Assembly: GCA_013812385.1 (NCBI GenBank)
Contig: JACCTM010000314.1
Location: 1-14,961 of the forward strand
Source of the DNA: Geodermatophilaceae bacterium
Lineage (GTDB): Bacteria; Actinomycetota; Actinomycetes; Mycobacteriales; Geodermatophilaceae
DNA length: 14,961 bases
Direction: 5' to 3'
The translations under genes and the position numbers were made by a program. Of the stretch, positions 1 through 6,514 are shown piece after piece (position 1 is the stretch's first letter; each line of letters starts with the position of its first letter). The notes below the pieces were generated by a model. That model did not search any database, was not told the DNA's origin, and saw nothing but the letters and a program-made list of their open reading frames with translations.

Positions 1-228
1 GATGTAGGTGACCGTCGACGAGCAGGAGGCGGTGTTGACGAAGCCATTGTCCAGCGTCACCATGCCGGTGCTGGCCAGCAGCTTGCCCACGTTGATCCCC
101 GCGGCCCCTTCCGGGGCCGGGACCACCGGCATGGTGAGTTCACCGCCCGGGTGGGTGAGTACCACCTCGTCGAGCGGCCGGGCGTCGGCCGGAGTCGCTT
201 CGGGGCTGGGGTCAGAGTTATCGGTCAT
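1..228 (-). CDS. gltA: Citrate synthase, N-terminal fragment (runs off left edge)
   Basis: Citrate synthase condenses oxaloacetate with acetyl-CoA to give citrate, the entry step of the TCA cycle, in the cytoplasm. Only the first 76 codons are present. After a short acidic/proline-rich leader the protein reads THPGGELTMPVVPAPEGAAG, then INVGKLL and GFVNTASCSSTVTYI, which is the recognisable N-terminal beta-rich segment of bacterial type citrate synthases. The catalytic His/His/Asp residues would lie outside the window. The ATG at 226-228 has no convincing Shine-Dalgarno sequence, but a TAGCGT hexamer lies 8 nt upstream, suggesting a leaderless transcript. It sits 35 nt downstream of the DUF1707 gene on the same strand, so read-through from that gene is also possible. 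The family call is by motif recognition; a methylcitrate synthase paralogue is less likely but cannot be fully excluded from this fragment. Confidence 0.88.
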   Translation of the reverse strand, partial: MTDNSDPSPEATPADARPLDEVVLTHPGGELTMPVVPAPEGAAGINVGKLLASTGMVTLDNGFVNTASCSSTVTYI

Positions 229-236
229 CGGGTTCG

Positions 237-242
237 ACGCTA
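237..242 (-). promoter_or_regulatory. Candidate -10 box for leaderless gltA
   Basis: On the minus strand the hexamer TAGCGT (TAnnnT type) ends 8 nt before the gltA ATG, and the leader lacks a purine-rich ribosome site. This is the geometry of a leaderless actinobacterial promoter. No good -35 hexamer is visible. Confidence 0.35.
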
Positions 243-263
243 CTTGCATCCACCCCGCTGTGC

Positions 264-884
264 CTAGGTCGGGGGCGCGGGGTGCTCCGGCGGGACCGGC
301 CTGAGTCGGCCTACTGCCCGCCGCCAGACTGAGGCAGCTTGCGGCACACCGGCGCTGCGGACGCGTACGTCGCCGAAGATCGTCGAGGCGTGGACCTTGA
401 TCAGCGGAGTACCGGGGATCCTCGGCAACGCCGCGAGCTCGAGCCGCCGATCACCAAACACCGAGAGTCCGGTCAGCTCCACCTCCACCCCGTCGGGCAC
501 CTGCACGCAGACGTCCCCGAAGGTCGTCGCGCAGCGCACGTGCAGAACGTCGTCGTCGGTGATCGCCTCGGCGAGATCGATCCTGGCGTCGCCGAACACT
601 GTACGTACCCGGACCTCATCCCCGGCGCGCCAGCGCCCGCTGACCACGATGTCCCCGAACAGCGAGAAGACCGGCGGGCTCGAGATCCCGACCGGCGCGG
701 CGGCCGGCAGATTGGTGGTGATCTGTTCGAGGGACTCGATCGAATCCGCGGTGTAGACCGCGTCGATCCGGTCACAGAACTCCGCCAGCACGAGGCGTCC
801 GTCCCGGCGCGCCTGGGACAGTCGGGCAGCGGCAGCATCACGTTCGTCCCCCGACGGCAGCCGTGCGGGCAGGCGCTCATCCAT
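264..884 (-). CDS. DUF1707 protein with five FGD beta-repeats (LiaF-like C-terminal region)
   Basis: Soluble protein of about 206 residues, function unknown. Residues about 8-60 match the DUF1707 pattern common in actinobacteria (SGDERDAAAARLSQ, then DGRLVLAEFCDRIDAVY and a SIESLEQITTNLP tail). Residues about 73-180 carry five evenly spaced Phe-Gly-Asp strands (SLFGD, TVFGD, TTFGD, SVFGD, TIFGD at roughly 20-27-residue steps), resembling the C-terminal domain of LiaF/YvqF cell-wall-stress proteins. There is no membrane segment or signal peptide, unlike LiaF itself. I chose ATG 884 because GGAG lies 7 nt upstream and the start overlaps the TetR stop (ATGGATGA), implying translational coupling. 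In-frame ATGs at 920 and 902 are possible but have weaker upstream sequence. The coupling suggests co-expression with the TetR regulator. Confidence 0.85.
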   Translation of the reverse strand: MDERLPARLPSGDERDAAAARLSQARRDGRLVLAEFCDRIDAVYTADSIESLEQITTNLPAAAPVGISSPPVFSLFGDIVVSGRWRAGDEVRVRTVFGDARIDLAEAITDDDVLHVRCATTFGDVCVQVPDGVEVELTGLSVFGDRRLELAALPRIPGTPLIKVHASTIFGDVRVRSAGVPQAASVWRRAVGRLRPVPPEHPAPPT

Positions 885-1515
885 CCGGTTGCTCCGCTCC
901 ATCAGGTAGCCCCGCTGCATGCAGTGGCACGGCTAGGGTGGCCAGGAGGTCAGTCAGCGCATCCAGGGCGGCCACGGCCGACAGGCTGTCCCGATCGACC
1001 AGCCAGCCGAGGACCACGCCGTCGATCACGGTCATCAGCATCCTGGTGAGCACCGGCAGGGGAAGCGACCAGACGATCCCAGCTGCGGCGGCCACGCCAT
1101 CCAGGTGCGCTGCGCACGCGGCGTACGACGTTTCGTACTGCCATTGAGCGAAGCTCTCCATCCCCGGCTGACGTAGCGCATAGTGCGTCAGCTCGTAGGT
1201 CAGTTGTTGTTTGCCGGGCTCCTTCTCGACGACGAGCCACAGTGCCCGCATCCCGTCCCGCAGGAGCGTCCGGGCGTCCTGACCGGGGCGAAGATGTCCG
1301 CGCGCAGCTTCGCTCAATTCGGTGATGATCGCGCTGAGGACGCCTTCGAGGAGCTCCTGTTTCGACGCGAAGCAGTAATGCACCGTCGCCAGCCGCGCGC
1401 CGGCCTCCGCCGCTATCCGGCGGGTGGTCGTGGCCGCGATGCCCTCCCGCTCCGCGACTCGAATCGCGGCGTCGAGCAACTGCTGGCGCCGGTCTTGTGC
1501 GGTGACTCGACCCAC
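877..1515 (-). CDS. TetR/AcrR-family transcriptional regulator
   Basis: Predicted ligand-responsive repressor of about 212 residues, the usual TetR length. The N-terminal helix-turn-helix is clear (QQLLDAAIRVAEREGI, then TTTRRIAAEAGARLATVHYC and FASKQELL, residues about 10-57). The C-terminal ligand/dimer domain is divergent and gives no ligand clue. Start choice: the ATG at 1519-1521 lies directly against the GGATAGGAG ribosome site, whereas the in-frame GTG at 1513-1515 has GGAG at a proper 6-nt spacing, so the GTG is preferred; the product gains two residues if the ATG is used. It is divergent from the permease-oxidase operon that begins at 1688, the classic arrangement for a local repressor, and its stop overlaps the DUF1707 start. 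Target and ligand are inferred from position only. Confidence 0.9.
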   Translation of the reverse strand: MGRVTAQDRRQQLLDAAIRVAEREGIAATTTRRIAAEAGARLATVHYCFASKQELLEGVLSAIITELSEAARGHLRPGQDARTLLRDGMRALWLVVEKEPGKQQLTYELTHYALRQPGMESFAQWQYETSYAACAAHLDGVAAAAGIVWSLPLPVLTRMLMTVIDGVVLGWLVDRDSLSAVAALDALTDLLATLAVPLHAAGLPDGAEQPDG

Positions 1516-1577
1516 GACCATCTCCTATCCGCCGCTGCCATCGAAGGCCTGAGGATACGGTTCCGCCGATTGAGTCA

Positions 1578-1600
1578 GTTGTCCTAGACGCTTGACCAAC
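1578..1600. promoter_or_regulatory. Candidate TetR operator (imperfect inverted repeat)
   Basis: In the 172-bp divergent intergenic region, GTTGTC (1578-1583) and GACCAAC (1594-1600) form an imperfect inverted repeat, with one extra base in one arm. It overlaps the putative -35 hexamer of the permease promoter (1592-1597), so binding there would block transcription. The symmetry is weak and the assignment rests largely on position. Confidence 0.25.
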
Positions 1601-1620
1601 CTGGCTGCAAGTTCCATGCT
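1592..1620 (+). promoter_or_regulatory. Candidate promoter of the permease-oxidase operon
   Basis: TTGACC at 1592-1597 is separated by exactly 17 nt from CATGCT at 1615-1620, a plausible sigma-70-type -35/-10 pair with one mismatch at the first base of a TATnnT-like -10. It would give a leader of about 60 nt before the permease ATG at 1688, which has its own strong ribosome site. Confidence 0.35.
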
Positions 1621-1687
1621 GTGCCGCGAAGACGCCGCGGCAGACCTGGCAGGGGGCCAAGGCCGCCGCAGCCGGGAGGGCCGGGCC

Positions 1688-3220
1688 ATGTCAGCGGACC
1701 AGATTGCGCCAGGGACCGAGGAAGCTGCGGTCAACGAGTTCGGATATCGCCAGGAGCTCAAGCGGGTGCTGCGGCTGTTCGCGGTCTTCTCGGTCGCGTT
1801 CTCGATCATTTCCATCACCACGGGCATCTTCTTGAATTTCGGCTTCGCCATCACCCATCTCGGACCGGCCAGCATCTGGCTGTGGCCGGTTGCCGCCGTG
1901 GGCCAGACGCTGGTCGCCCTGATCTTCGCCGAGCTGGCGACCCGTATTCCGTTGGCGGGCGCCAACTATCAATGGGCTGCGCGCCTGGTCGGCCCGCGAT
2001 ACGGGTACGTAGTCGGCAGCCTGGGCATCATGTACTCAGCGGTCGGGATCTCCGGCATCCTCTTTCTCGCGGCCTCTCCGCTGCTGGCGACCGTCTTCGG
2101 CTGGAATGTCGAGAACCCCCGGCTGCTGCTGTTCATTGCCGTCGTACTCATCGTCGCGGCCTTCGGGATCAACCTGATCAGCATCCAACTCGCCACCCGG
2201 GTCAACAACGTGGCGGTGATCACCGAGATCGTCGGCACGGTTGGGCTGGCTGCGACGGTCTTCTTTCTGTGGGTGATCAAGGGCAGCCCCGACGGGCACG
2301 GTGTGGGCTTCTTGGGCCAGACCGAAACCCTGCCGGGCCAGCCGCTCTGGTACGCGATCGTGCTGGCGGCGCTGATTGGGGTTTACACGCTGGTCGGCTT
2401 CGAGGCGGCTGCCGACATGGGGGAGGAGACGGTGAACGCCCGACGGACCGTTCCGCGGGCGATCATCCTGTCCGTCGTCATCTCCAGCGTCCTGGGCATG
2501 CTCACTCTGATCGGCTTCACGCTGGCCATCCCGGACCTGGCCACGGTGGCGGCCTCACCGGTTCCGCTGGCCGACATCATCTTCTACTGGCTCGGTGAAA
2601 CCCTGACCCAGGTGCTGTTGCTGGTCGTGGTGTTCTCGATGTTCGCCCTCACCGTCGTGGCCGCTGCGGCCAGCGCTCGGCTGATCTTCGCGATGGCGCG
2701 GGACAACCTGTTGCCGGGATCGACGGCGCTACGTCGGATCAATTCCACTACCAAGACACCGGTCGTCGCCCTGCTCGTGTCCCTAGTGATCTGTCTGGCG
2801 TTGATGTTCTACGGGTACGCCAACGGCAATGCCTTCGGCACGCTGGTCGGCGCCGCCACGCTGCTGCCCTACCTCGTCTATCTGCTCACCGTGGTCGCCT
2901 ACGGGCTGCGGCGGCGCCAGATGGCCGCCTTGCCCGAGGCGTTCAGCCTGGGCCGGTGGGCCACTCCGGTTTTCGTTGCCGCACTCGTCTGGCTGGGCGC
3001 CGTTCTGCTGGCCCTGATCTTGCCCTCGGAGTTCCGTAGCGCCACCTATGTCGCGTTGGGTGTGCTGGCGGTGGGCGGCTTCTGGTACGTCGTGGGCTTG
3101 CATCGACGGCTGAGCAACGGTACGGCCGGAGCGAAGATCTTGACCGTGACCGGCGGGTCAGGCACGCGCGACACTGATGCGGGTGCCGGGGACAGCCAAT
3201 CGGGCACCAGACCTCAGTGA
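1688..3220 (+). CDS. APC-superfamily permease (amino acid/choline transporter-like)
   Basis: Integral membrane transporter of 510 residues with about 12 hydrophobic helices, the usual APC size. The N-terminal motif EFGYRQELKRVLRLFAVF, followed by SIISITTGIF, is typical of the amino acid/choline transporter branch, as is the middle motif GFEAAADMGEETVNARRTVP preceding a long helix. The C-terminal tail from about residue 475 is hydrophilic and Gly/Asp/Ser-rich. Transport is probably proton-coupled uptake of an amino acid, amine or related compound; the substrate cannot be read from the sequence. The ATG at 1688 is chosen because GGGAGG lies 8 nt upstream. An open frame extends back to a TTG at 1592, but that extension is Arg/Gly-rich, unlike a permease N-terminus. 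The stop overlaps the next gene's GTG (GTGA), so the two are coupled. The divergent TetR gene is the likely regulator. Confidence 0.9.
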   Translation: MSADQIAPGTEEAAVNEFGYRQELKRVLRLFAVFSVAFSIISITTGIFLNFGFAITHLGPASIWLWPVAAVGQTLVALIFAELATRIPLAGANYQWAARLVGPRYGYVVGSLGIMYSAVGISGILFLAASPLLATVFGWNVENPRLLLFIAVVLIVAAFGINLISIQLATRVNNVAVITEIVGTVGLAATVFFLWVIKGSPDGHGVGFLGQTETLPGQPLWYAIVLAALIGVYTLVGFEAAADMGEETVNARRTVPRAIILSVVISSVLGMLTLIGFTLAIPDLATVAASPVPLADIIFYWLGETLTQVLLLVVVFSMFALTVVAAAASARLIFAMARDNLLPGSTALRRINSTTKTPVVALLVSLVICLALMFYGYANGNAFGTLVGAATLLPYLVYLLTVVAYGLRRRQMAALPEAFSLGRWATPVFVAALVWLGAVLLALILPSEFRSATYVALGVLAVGGFWYVVGLHRRLSNGTAGAKILTVTGGSGTRDTDAGAGDSQSGTRPQ

Positions 3221-4533
3221 CCACGGGTTCCACCTGGCACAACTGGGCCGGAAACCAGGTCGCTCGTCCGGACCGGGTCCTCGCTCCTCGAGACATCGGG
3301 GAGCTGGCCGATCTGGTGAGGGCTGCCGACGGCGAGGGTTCACGGGTCAAGGCGATCGGTTCTGGTCACTCGTTCACCGCGATCGGGGTGACCGACGGCA
3401 TCCAGGTGCGCCTCGGCCGGCTCGCCGATCTGCTCTCCGCGGACCGGTCCACCGGTCTGGTCACGGTCGAAGCCGGTATGCCGCTGCATCGGCTCAACGG
3501 CGAGCTGGCCGAACGCGGACTGGCGCTGCGCAATCTCGGGGACATCGATCGGCAGACGGTTGCCGGCGCCATCTCCACCGGGACCCATGGCACCGGTCAG
3601 CGCCTGGGCGGTCTGGCCGCACAGGTCAGGGCGCTGCAAATCGTGCTGGCCGACGGCTCGGTGGTCACCTGCAGCGCCACCGAACACCCCGAGTTGTTCA
3701 GCGCGGCACGAGTGGGGCTGGGCGCGCTGGGGATTCTTGCCACCGTGACCCTGCAGGCCGAGCCGGCTTTCGCCTTGCGGGCCCAGGAACGTCCGATGTC
3801 ACTTCCGTCAGTCCTTGGTGATCTGGATGCGCTGGTGGCTGACAACGACCATTTCGAGTTCTTCTGGTTTCCGCACACGGACACGACGTTGACCAAGTGC
3901 AACAACCGACTGCCAGCCCGCACACCGCTGCAACCCTTGGGCCGACGTCAGTCCTTTGTCCAGGACGAGTTGTTCAGCAACGGCGTCTTCGGACTCGCCT
4001 GCGGACTGGGCAGACTGCGCCCGGCGCTGATCCCCCGGATCAACGCGGCTACTGCGGGCTCGCTGGGACGCCGTACGTACGCCGACGCCTCCTACAAGGT
4101 CTTCGTCTCCACTCGACGGGTGCGTTTCGTGGAGATGGAGTACGGCGTGCCGGCCGAGGCCGTCCGAGCCGCCATCGAGGGCATCCGACGGGTGATTGAC
4201 ATGCACGACCTGCGGGTCTCCTTTCCGGTCGAGGTCCGATTCACCGCCGCCGACGACATCCCGCTGTCCACAGCGTCGGGTCGGGCCTCGGCCTATCTCG
4301 CGGTGCACATGTACAAGGGCCAGCCCTACGACACGTACTTCCGTGCGGTCGAGGCCGTGATGCGCGACCTTGACGGTCGCCCGCACTGGGGGAAGGTGCA
4401 CTACCAGGACGCGGACTCCCTCGCTGCTCGATACCCACGATTCCACGAGTTCCTCGCGGTCCGGGACACCGTCGATCCGCGCGGTCGATTCGCCAACGCC
4501 TACCTCGACCGAGTGCTCGGCGCAGTTACCTGA
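3217..4533 (+). CDS. FAD-dependent sugar-1,4-lactone oxidase/dehydrogenase-like protein
   Basis: 438-residue flavoprotein of the VAO/PCMH family with the D-arabinono-lactone oxidase (ALO) C-terminal domain. The FAD-binding half contains AIGSGHSFTAIG at residues 47-58, where the His (51) is the position often covalently linked to FAD in relatives, and STGTHGTG at 120-127. The C-terminal signature HWGKVH is at 390-395 and PRGRFANAYLDR near the end. Family members oxidise aldono-1,4-lactones such as L-gulono- or D-arabinono-lactone; M. tuberculosis has a gulonolactone dehydrogenase of this type. Alditol oxidase is an alternative. The GTG start overlaps the permease stop by 4 nt with no independent ribosome site, so translation depends on coupling. 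It ends 1 nt from the convergent glpX stop. Substrate and physiological electron acceptor are unknown. Confidence 0.85.
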   Translation: MTTGSTWHNWAGNQVARPDRVLAPRDIGELADLVRAADGEGSRVKAIGSGHSFTAIGVTDGIQVRLGRLADLLSADRSTGLVTVEAGMPLHRLNGELAERGLALRNLGDIDRQTVAGAISTGTHGTGQRLGGLAAQVRALQIVLADGSVVTCSATEHPELFSAARVGLGALGILATVTLQAEPAFALRAQERPMSLPSVLGDLDALVADNDHFEFFWFPHTDTTLTKCNNRLPARTPLQPLGRRQSFVQDELFSNGVFGLACGLGRLRPALIPRINAATAGSLGRRTYADASYKVFVSTRRVRFVEMEYGVPAEAVRAAIEGIRRVIDMHDLRVSFPVEVRFTAADDIPLSTASGRASAYLAVHMYKGQPYDTYFRAVEAVMRDLDGRPHWGKVHYQDADSLAARYPRFHEFLAVRDTVDPRGRFANAYLDRVLGAVT

Positions 4534-4534
4534 C

Positions 4535-5575
4535 TTAGGTCGGGACTCCGCCGGCATGCTCGAAGTCGATCGACGAGTACGCGCGCAGCTTCTCCAGCCG
4601 GTGCCAACTTTCGATCTGGCGGATGGTCCCCGACCGGGAACGCATGACCAGGGATTGGGTCGTGGCCCCGCCGGAACGGAAGTGCACGCCCCGGAGCAGG
4701 TCGCCGTCTGTGATGCCCGTGGCGACGAAGAAAACGTTGTCACCGCTGACCAGGTCGTCGTTGTGCAGGACCCGGTCCAGGTCGTGGCCGGCGTCAATGG
4801 CCTTCTGTCGCTCCTCGTCGTCGCGGGGCCAGAGGCGGGCCTGCATCTCCCCCCCCATGCACTTCAGCGCGCAGGCGGTGATAATGCCCTCCGGCGTACC
4901 ACCGATCCCCATCAGCATGTCGACGCCGGTGGATTCCCGGGCGGCCGAGATCGCGCCGGCCACGTCCCCGTCGGAGATGAAGTGGATTCGGGCGCCGGCC
5001 TCGCGGACCTCCTGAACGAGGGCGTCGTGCCGCGGTCGGGCGAGTATGCAGACCGTGACGTCGGCAACATCGCTGTGCTTGGCCTTCGCCACCCGGCGAA
5101 TGTTTTCCCCCACCGGAGCGGTGATGTCCACGACGCCGACCGCATCCGGTCCGACAGCGAGTTTCTCCATGTAGAAGACGGCGGACGGGTCATACATCGC
5201 GCCCCGCTCGGCCACCGCGAGCACAGCAATGGCGTTGGGCATTCCGTCGGCCATCAACGTGGTTCCGTCGATCGGGTCGACAGCGACATCGCAGAACGGG
5301 CCGGTGCCATCTCCGACATGTTCTCCGTTGTAGAGCATCGGGGCTAGGTCCTTCTCACCCTCGCCGATAACCACGATGCCGTTCATCGACACGGTGCCGA
5401 TGAGCTTGCGCATCGCGTCCACGGCGGCGCCGTCCCCGCCGTTCTTGTCGCCGCGCCCGACCCACCGACCGGCTGACATGGCCGCTGCCTCGGTCACCCG
5501 GACGAGCTCCATCGCGAGGTTGCGATCGGGGGCGGGCATCTGGCCTGGAGCGGGTGCTGTCGCGGGCTCGGGCAT
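4535..5575 (-). CDS. glpX: Fructose-1,6-bisphosphatase class II
   Basis: Hydrolyses fructose-1,6-bisphosphate to fructose-6-phosphate in gluconeogenesis; class II enzymes are the main FBPase of many actinobacteria. The 346-residue length is normal apart from a Pro/Ala-rich leader of about 18 residues. Motifs visible: RWVGRGDKNGGDGAAVDAM (38-56), GEGEKD (71-76), the metal-binding DPIDGTT (100-106), GIGGTPEGIITACALKCMGG and RLWPRDDEER. The ATG at 5573-5575 is supported by AGGGAG with a 6-nt spacer. A tract of eight consecutive G in the coding strand encodes the MGGE segment (complement at about 4850-4857). The gene diverges from the DUF4245 gene with a 53-bp gap and converges on the oxidase gene with a single base between stops, leaving no room for a separate terminator. 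Confidence 0.96.
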   Translation of the reverse strand: MPEPATAPAPGQMPAPDRNLAMELVRVTEAAAMSAGRWVGRGDKNGGDGAAVDAMRKLIGTVSMNGIVVIGEGEKDLAPMLYNGEHVGDGTGPFCDVAVDPIDGTTLMADGMPNAIAVLAVAERGAMYDPSAVFYMEKLAVGPDAVGVVDITAPVGENIRRVAKAKHSDVADVTVCILARPRHDALVQEVREAGARIHFISDGDVAGAISAARESTGVDMLMGIGGTPEGIITACALKCMGGEMQARLWPRDDEERQKAIDAGHDLDRVLHNDDLVSGDNVFFVATGITDGDLLRGVHFRSGGATTQSLVMRSRSGTIRQIESWHRLEKLRAYSSIDFEHAGGVPT

Positions 5576-5617
5576 GGTTGGCTCCCTGGATTGCCATCTG
5601 GCCTTGGGGGTGCTGCA

Positions 5618-5623
5618 ATCCTA
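5618..5623 (-). promoter_or_regulatory. Candidate -10 box for glpX
   Basis: TAGGAT on the minus strand, a good actinobacterial -10 match, lies about 42 nt before the glpX ATG; transcription starting some 7 nt downstream would include the AGGGAG ribosome site. No clear -35 is present at 16-18 nt, so this is tentative. Confidence 0.35.
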
Positions 5624-5628
5624 CTGAC

Positions 5629-6186
5629 ATGGCAGCGGAGCCCACGGTCGCGCCGTCGGGCAGGCTCGCGAAGCTGACCGCGGCGAACATGCTCCGTTCG
5701 ATGCTGCCACTCGTGGTGATGGTGCTCGCGTTGGCCTACTTCTGTTCCCCCCAGAACCCGGATCCGGTCGTGGAGATCGACCCGTCCAATTCAATCCGGT
5801 ATGCCGCCTCCCTCGCCCTGGTCGCGATTCCCGTACCGGAGCTGGCCGAGACCTGGCGTCCGACCAGTGCGGAGGTCGACCCTCCCGCGGACGGACAGCC
5901 CGGTCGGGTCACGCTCACGATCGGCTACGTCACGCCGCAGGTGAGCTTCGCTCGGTACGTCGTGAGCACCGACCCCGCGGCCGAGTTGATCGAGAACCTC
6001 CTGCTGGGCGCGGACCGAGAAGCAGCGCTCACGATCGCCGGGCAACCCTGGGAGGAGTTCACCACCAACCGGAATGAGCGGCTCTACCTCGCGAGCTTCG
6101 GTGACCTGCGGCTCCTGGTCACGGGCAGCGCGAGCCAGGAAGAGCTCCGCACCTTGGCCGCCTCATTGACCCCCTATCGTCCCTGA
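5629..6186 (+). CDS. Membrane-anchored DUF4245 protein
   Basis: 185-residue protein of unknown function. A single hydrophobic segment at residues about 23-39 (MLPLVVMVLALAYF) after a short basic N-terminus anchors it, with the rest predicted outside the cell. The extracytoplasmic part contains RYAASLALVAIPVP, a WRPTSAEVD segment, IGYVTPQVSFARYVVSTD, and a C-terminal pattern (WEEFTTNRNERLYLASFGD, then LLVTGSASQEELRTLAASL) characteristic of DUF4245. The same family sits beside glpX in mycobacteria (Rv1100 beside Rv1099c, from memory), supporting the call. The ATG at 5629 is chosen over an upstream frame from 5554 because that extension would overlap glpX and lacks the family N-terminus. The ribosome site is weak. 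The gene is followed by a small hairpin and then by the inverted-repeat element. Confidence 0.85.
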   Translation: MAAEPTVAPSGRLAKLTAANMLRSMLPLVVMVLALAYFCSPQNPDPVVEIDPSNSIRYAASLALVAIPVPELAETWRPTSAEVDPPADGQPGRVTLTIGYVTPQVSFARYVVSTDPAAELIENLLLGADREAALTIAGQPWEEFTTNRNERLYLASFGDLRLLVTGSASQEELRTLAASLTPYRP

Positions 6187-6190
6187 CCCT

Positions 6191-6203
6191 CCGGCAAAGC
6201 CGG
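6191..6203 (+). terminator. Small hairpin after the DUF4245 gene
   Basis: CCGGC-AAA-GCCGG, a perfect 5-bp stem with a 3-nt loop starting 4 nt after the stop codon. There is no long T-tract, so termination strength is uncertain; it may act together with the adjacent palindrome described at 6501-6522. Confidence 0.35.
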
Positions 6204-6216
6204 GACGTTATGCGCA
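6203..6216 (+). repeat. Left 14-bp direct repeat flanking the inverted-repeat element
   Basis: GGACGTTATGCGCA, identical to 6501-6514. It directly abuts the left terminal inverted repeat, as expected of a target-site duplication. Length 14 bp is unusually long for a transposition duplication. Confidence 0.75.
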
Positions 6217-6240
6217 TCATGCTTATCCGGTTTACTCCGC
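6217..6240 (+). repeat. Left terminal inverted repeat of the element
   Basis: Pairs with 6476-6499: 16 perfect bases from the outer end, two mismatches (TA versus GG), then six more matches (CTCCGC). The stop codon of the internal minus-strand frame lies inside it. Confidence 0.75.
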
Positions 6241-6390
6241 CGAAGGTTTGTGCGGCGAGTACGACGTGAGCACGATCCGGTTGCCCGTGCAGCCAGCCGG
6301 ACAGGCATGGGCCGCGCAGCGCTGGTCCGCAGCCCACCTCCGATGATCGTGAGCGCATGGGTGCACGGCCACTACACCTGAACCGCTCAT
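6232..6390 (-). CDS. Small Cys/His-rich reading frame inside the element
   Basis: Unrecognised 52-residue frame filling over half of the element. It begins MSGSGVVAVHP and contains four Cys (12, 25, 30, 34) interleaved with His 10, 14, 16 and 28 in the pattern CAHDHRRW...RC..HAC..GC, which looks like a potential zinc-binding knuckle; it ends SYSPHKPSAE with the stop inside the left inverted repeat. No good ribosome site precedes the ATG, and the frame is open further upstream, so this may be the C-terminal remnant of a longer lost product rather than a functional small gene. Expression is unproven; chance open frames of this size are common in such GC-rich DNA. Confidence 0.25.
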   Translation of the reverse strand: MSGSGVVAVHPCAHDHRRWAADQRCAAHACPAGCTGNRIVLTSYSPHKPSAE

Positions 6391-6450
6391 GATCTTCGAT
6401 CGCACGAGGGCCAACTCGCCTGCACGAGCTGGAGCGCTAATCGAAACTGA

Positions 6451-6470
6451 CCGGAACAGATCCGTTCCGG
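6451..6470. repeat. Internal hairpin within the element
   Basis: CCGGAAC (6451-6457) and GTTCCGG (6464-6470) form a perfect 7-bp stem with a 6-nt loop. No T-tract follows. Role unknown; it could be part of the element's subterminal structure. Confidence 0.4.
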
Positions 6471-6475
6471 GGCCA

Positions 6476-6499
6476 GCGGAGCCAACCGGATAAGCATGA
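6476..6499 (-). repeat. Right terminal inverted repeat of the element
   Basis: Inverted copy of 6217-6240 (22 of 24 positions identical), reading AACCGGATAAGCATGA at its outer end on the plus strand. Confidence 0.75.
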
Positions 6500-6500
6500 C

Positions 6501-6514
6501 GGACGTTATGCGCA
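6501..6514 (+). repeat. Right 14-bp direct repeat flanking the element
   Basis: GGACGTTATGCGCA, identical to 6203-6216, one base beyond the right inverted repeat. Confidence 0.75.

Larger units (their letters stand above)
6217..6499. mobile_element. MITE-like 283-bp element with terminal inverted repeats
   Basis: The ends form inverted repeats of 24 bp with 2 mismatches (6217-6240 and 6476-6499); the outer 16 bp, TCATGCTTATCCGGTT, are perfect. The element is flanked by identical 14-bp direct repeats (right-hand copy after one extra base, C6500). No transposase is encoded: the only candidate product is a 52-codon Cys/His-rich frame. This fits a non-autonomous miniature transposable element or an internally deleted insertion sequence. 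The left boundary also places two similar half-sites, GTTATGCG and CTTATCCG, close together, which leaves a tyrosine-recombinase-related element as an alternative. It lies between two convergent genes and disrupts neither coding region. A smaller hairpin (CCGGAAC/GTTCCGG, 6451-6470) lies inside. Confidence 0.6.

Noticed and set aside
1592..1687. N-terminal extension of the permease from a TTG codon
   Set aside because: The extension is Arg/Gly-rich and unlike the family; the ATG at 1688 has a strong GGGAGG site, and the TTG coincides with a likely -35 hexamer.
3808..5347. Long open frames of about 325-329 codons opposite the oxidase and glpX genes (3808-4797 minus, 4370-5347 plus)
   Set aside because: Both cross the convergent stop region and lie antisense to well-supported enzymes; composition is low-complexity and no motif is present.
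6203..6514. Short CRISPR-like or phage att interpretation of the repeated GGACGTTATGCGCA
   Set aside because: Only two copies exist, with no spacer series and no integrase gene nearby; the inverted-repeat ends make a transposable element the simpler reading.
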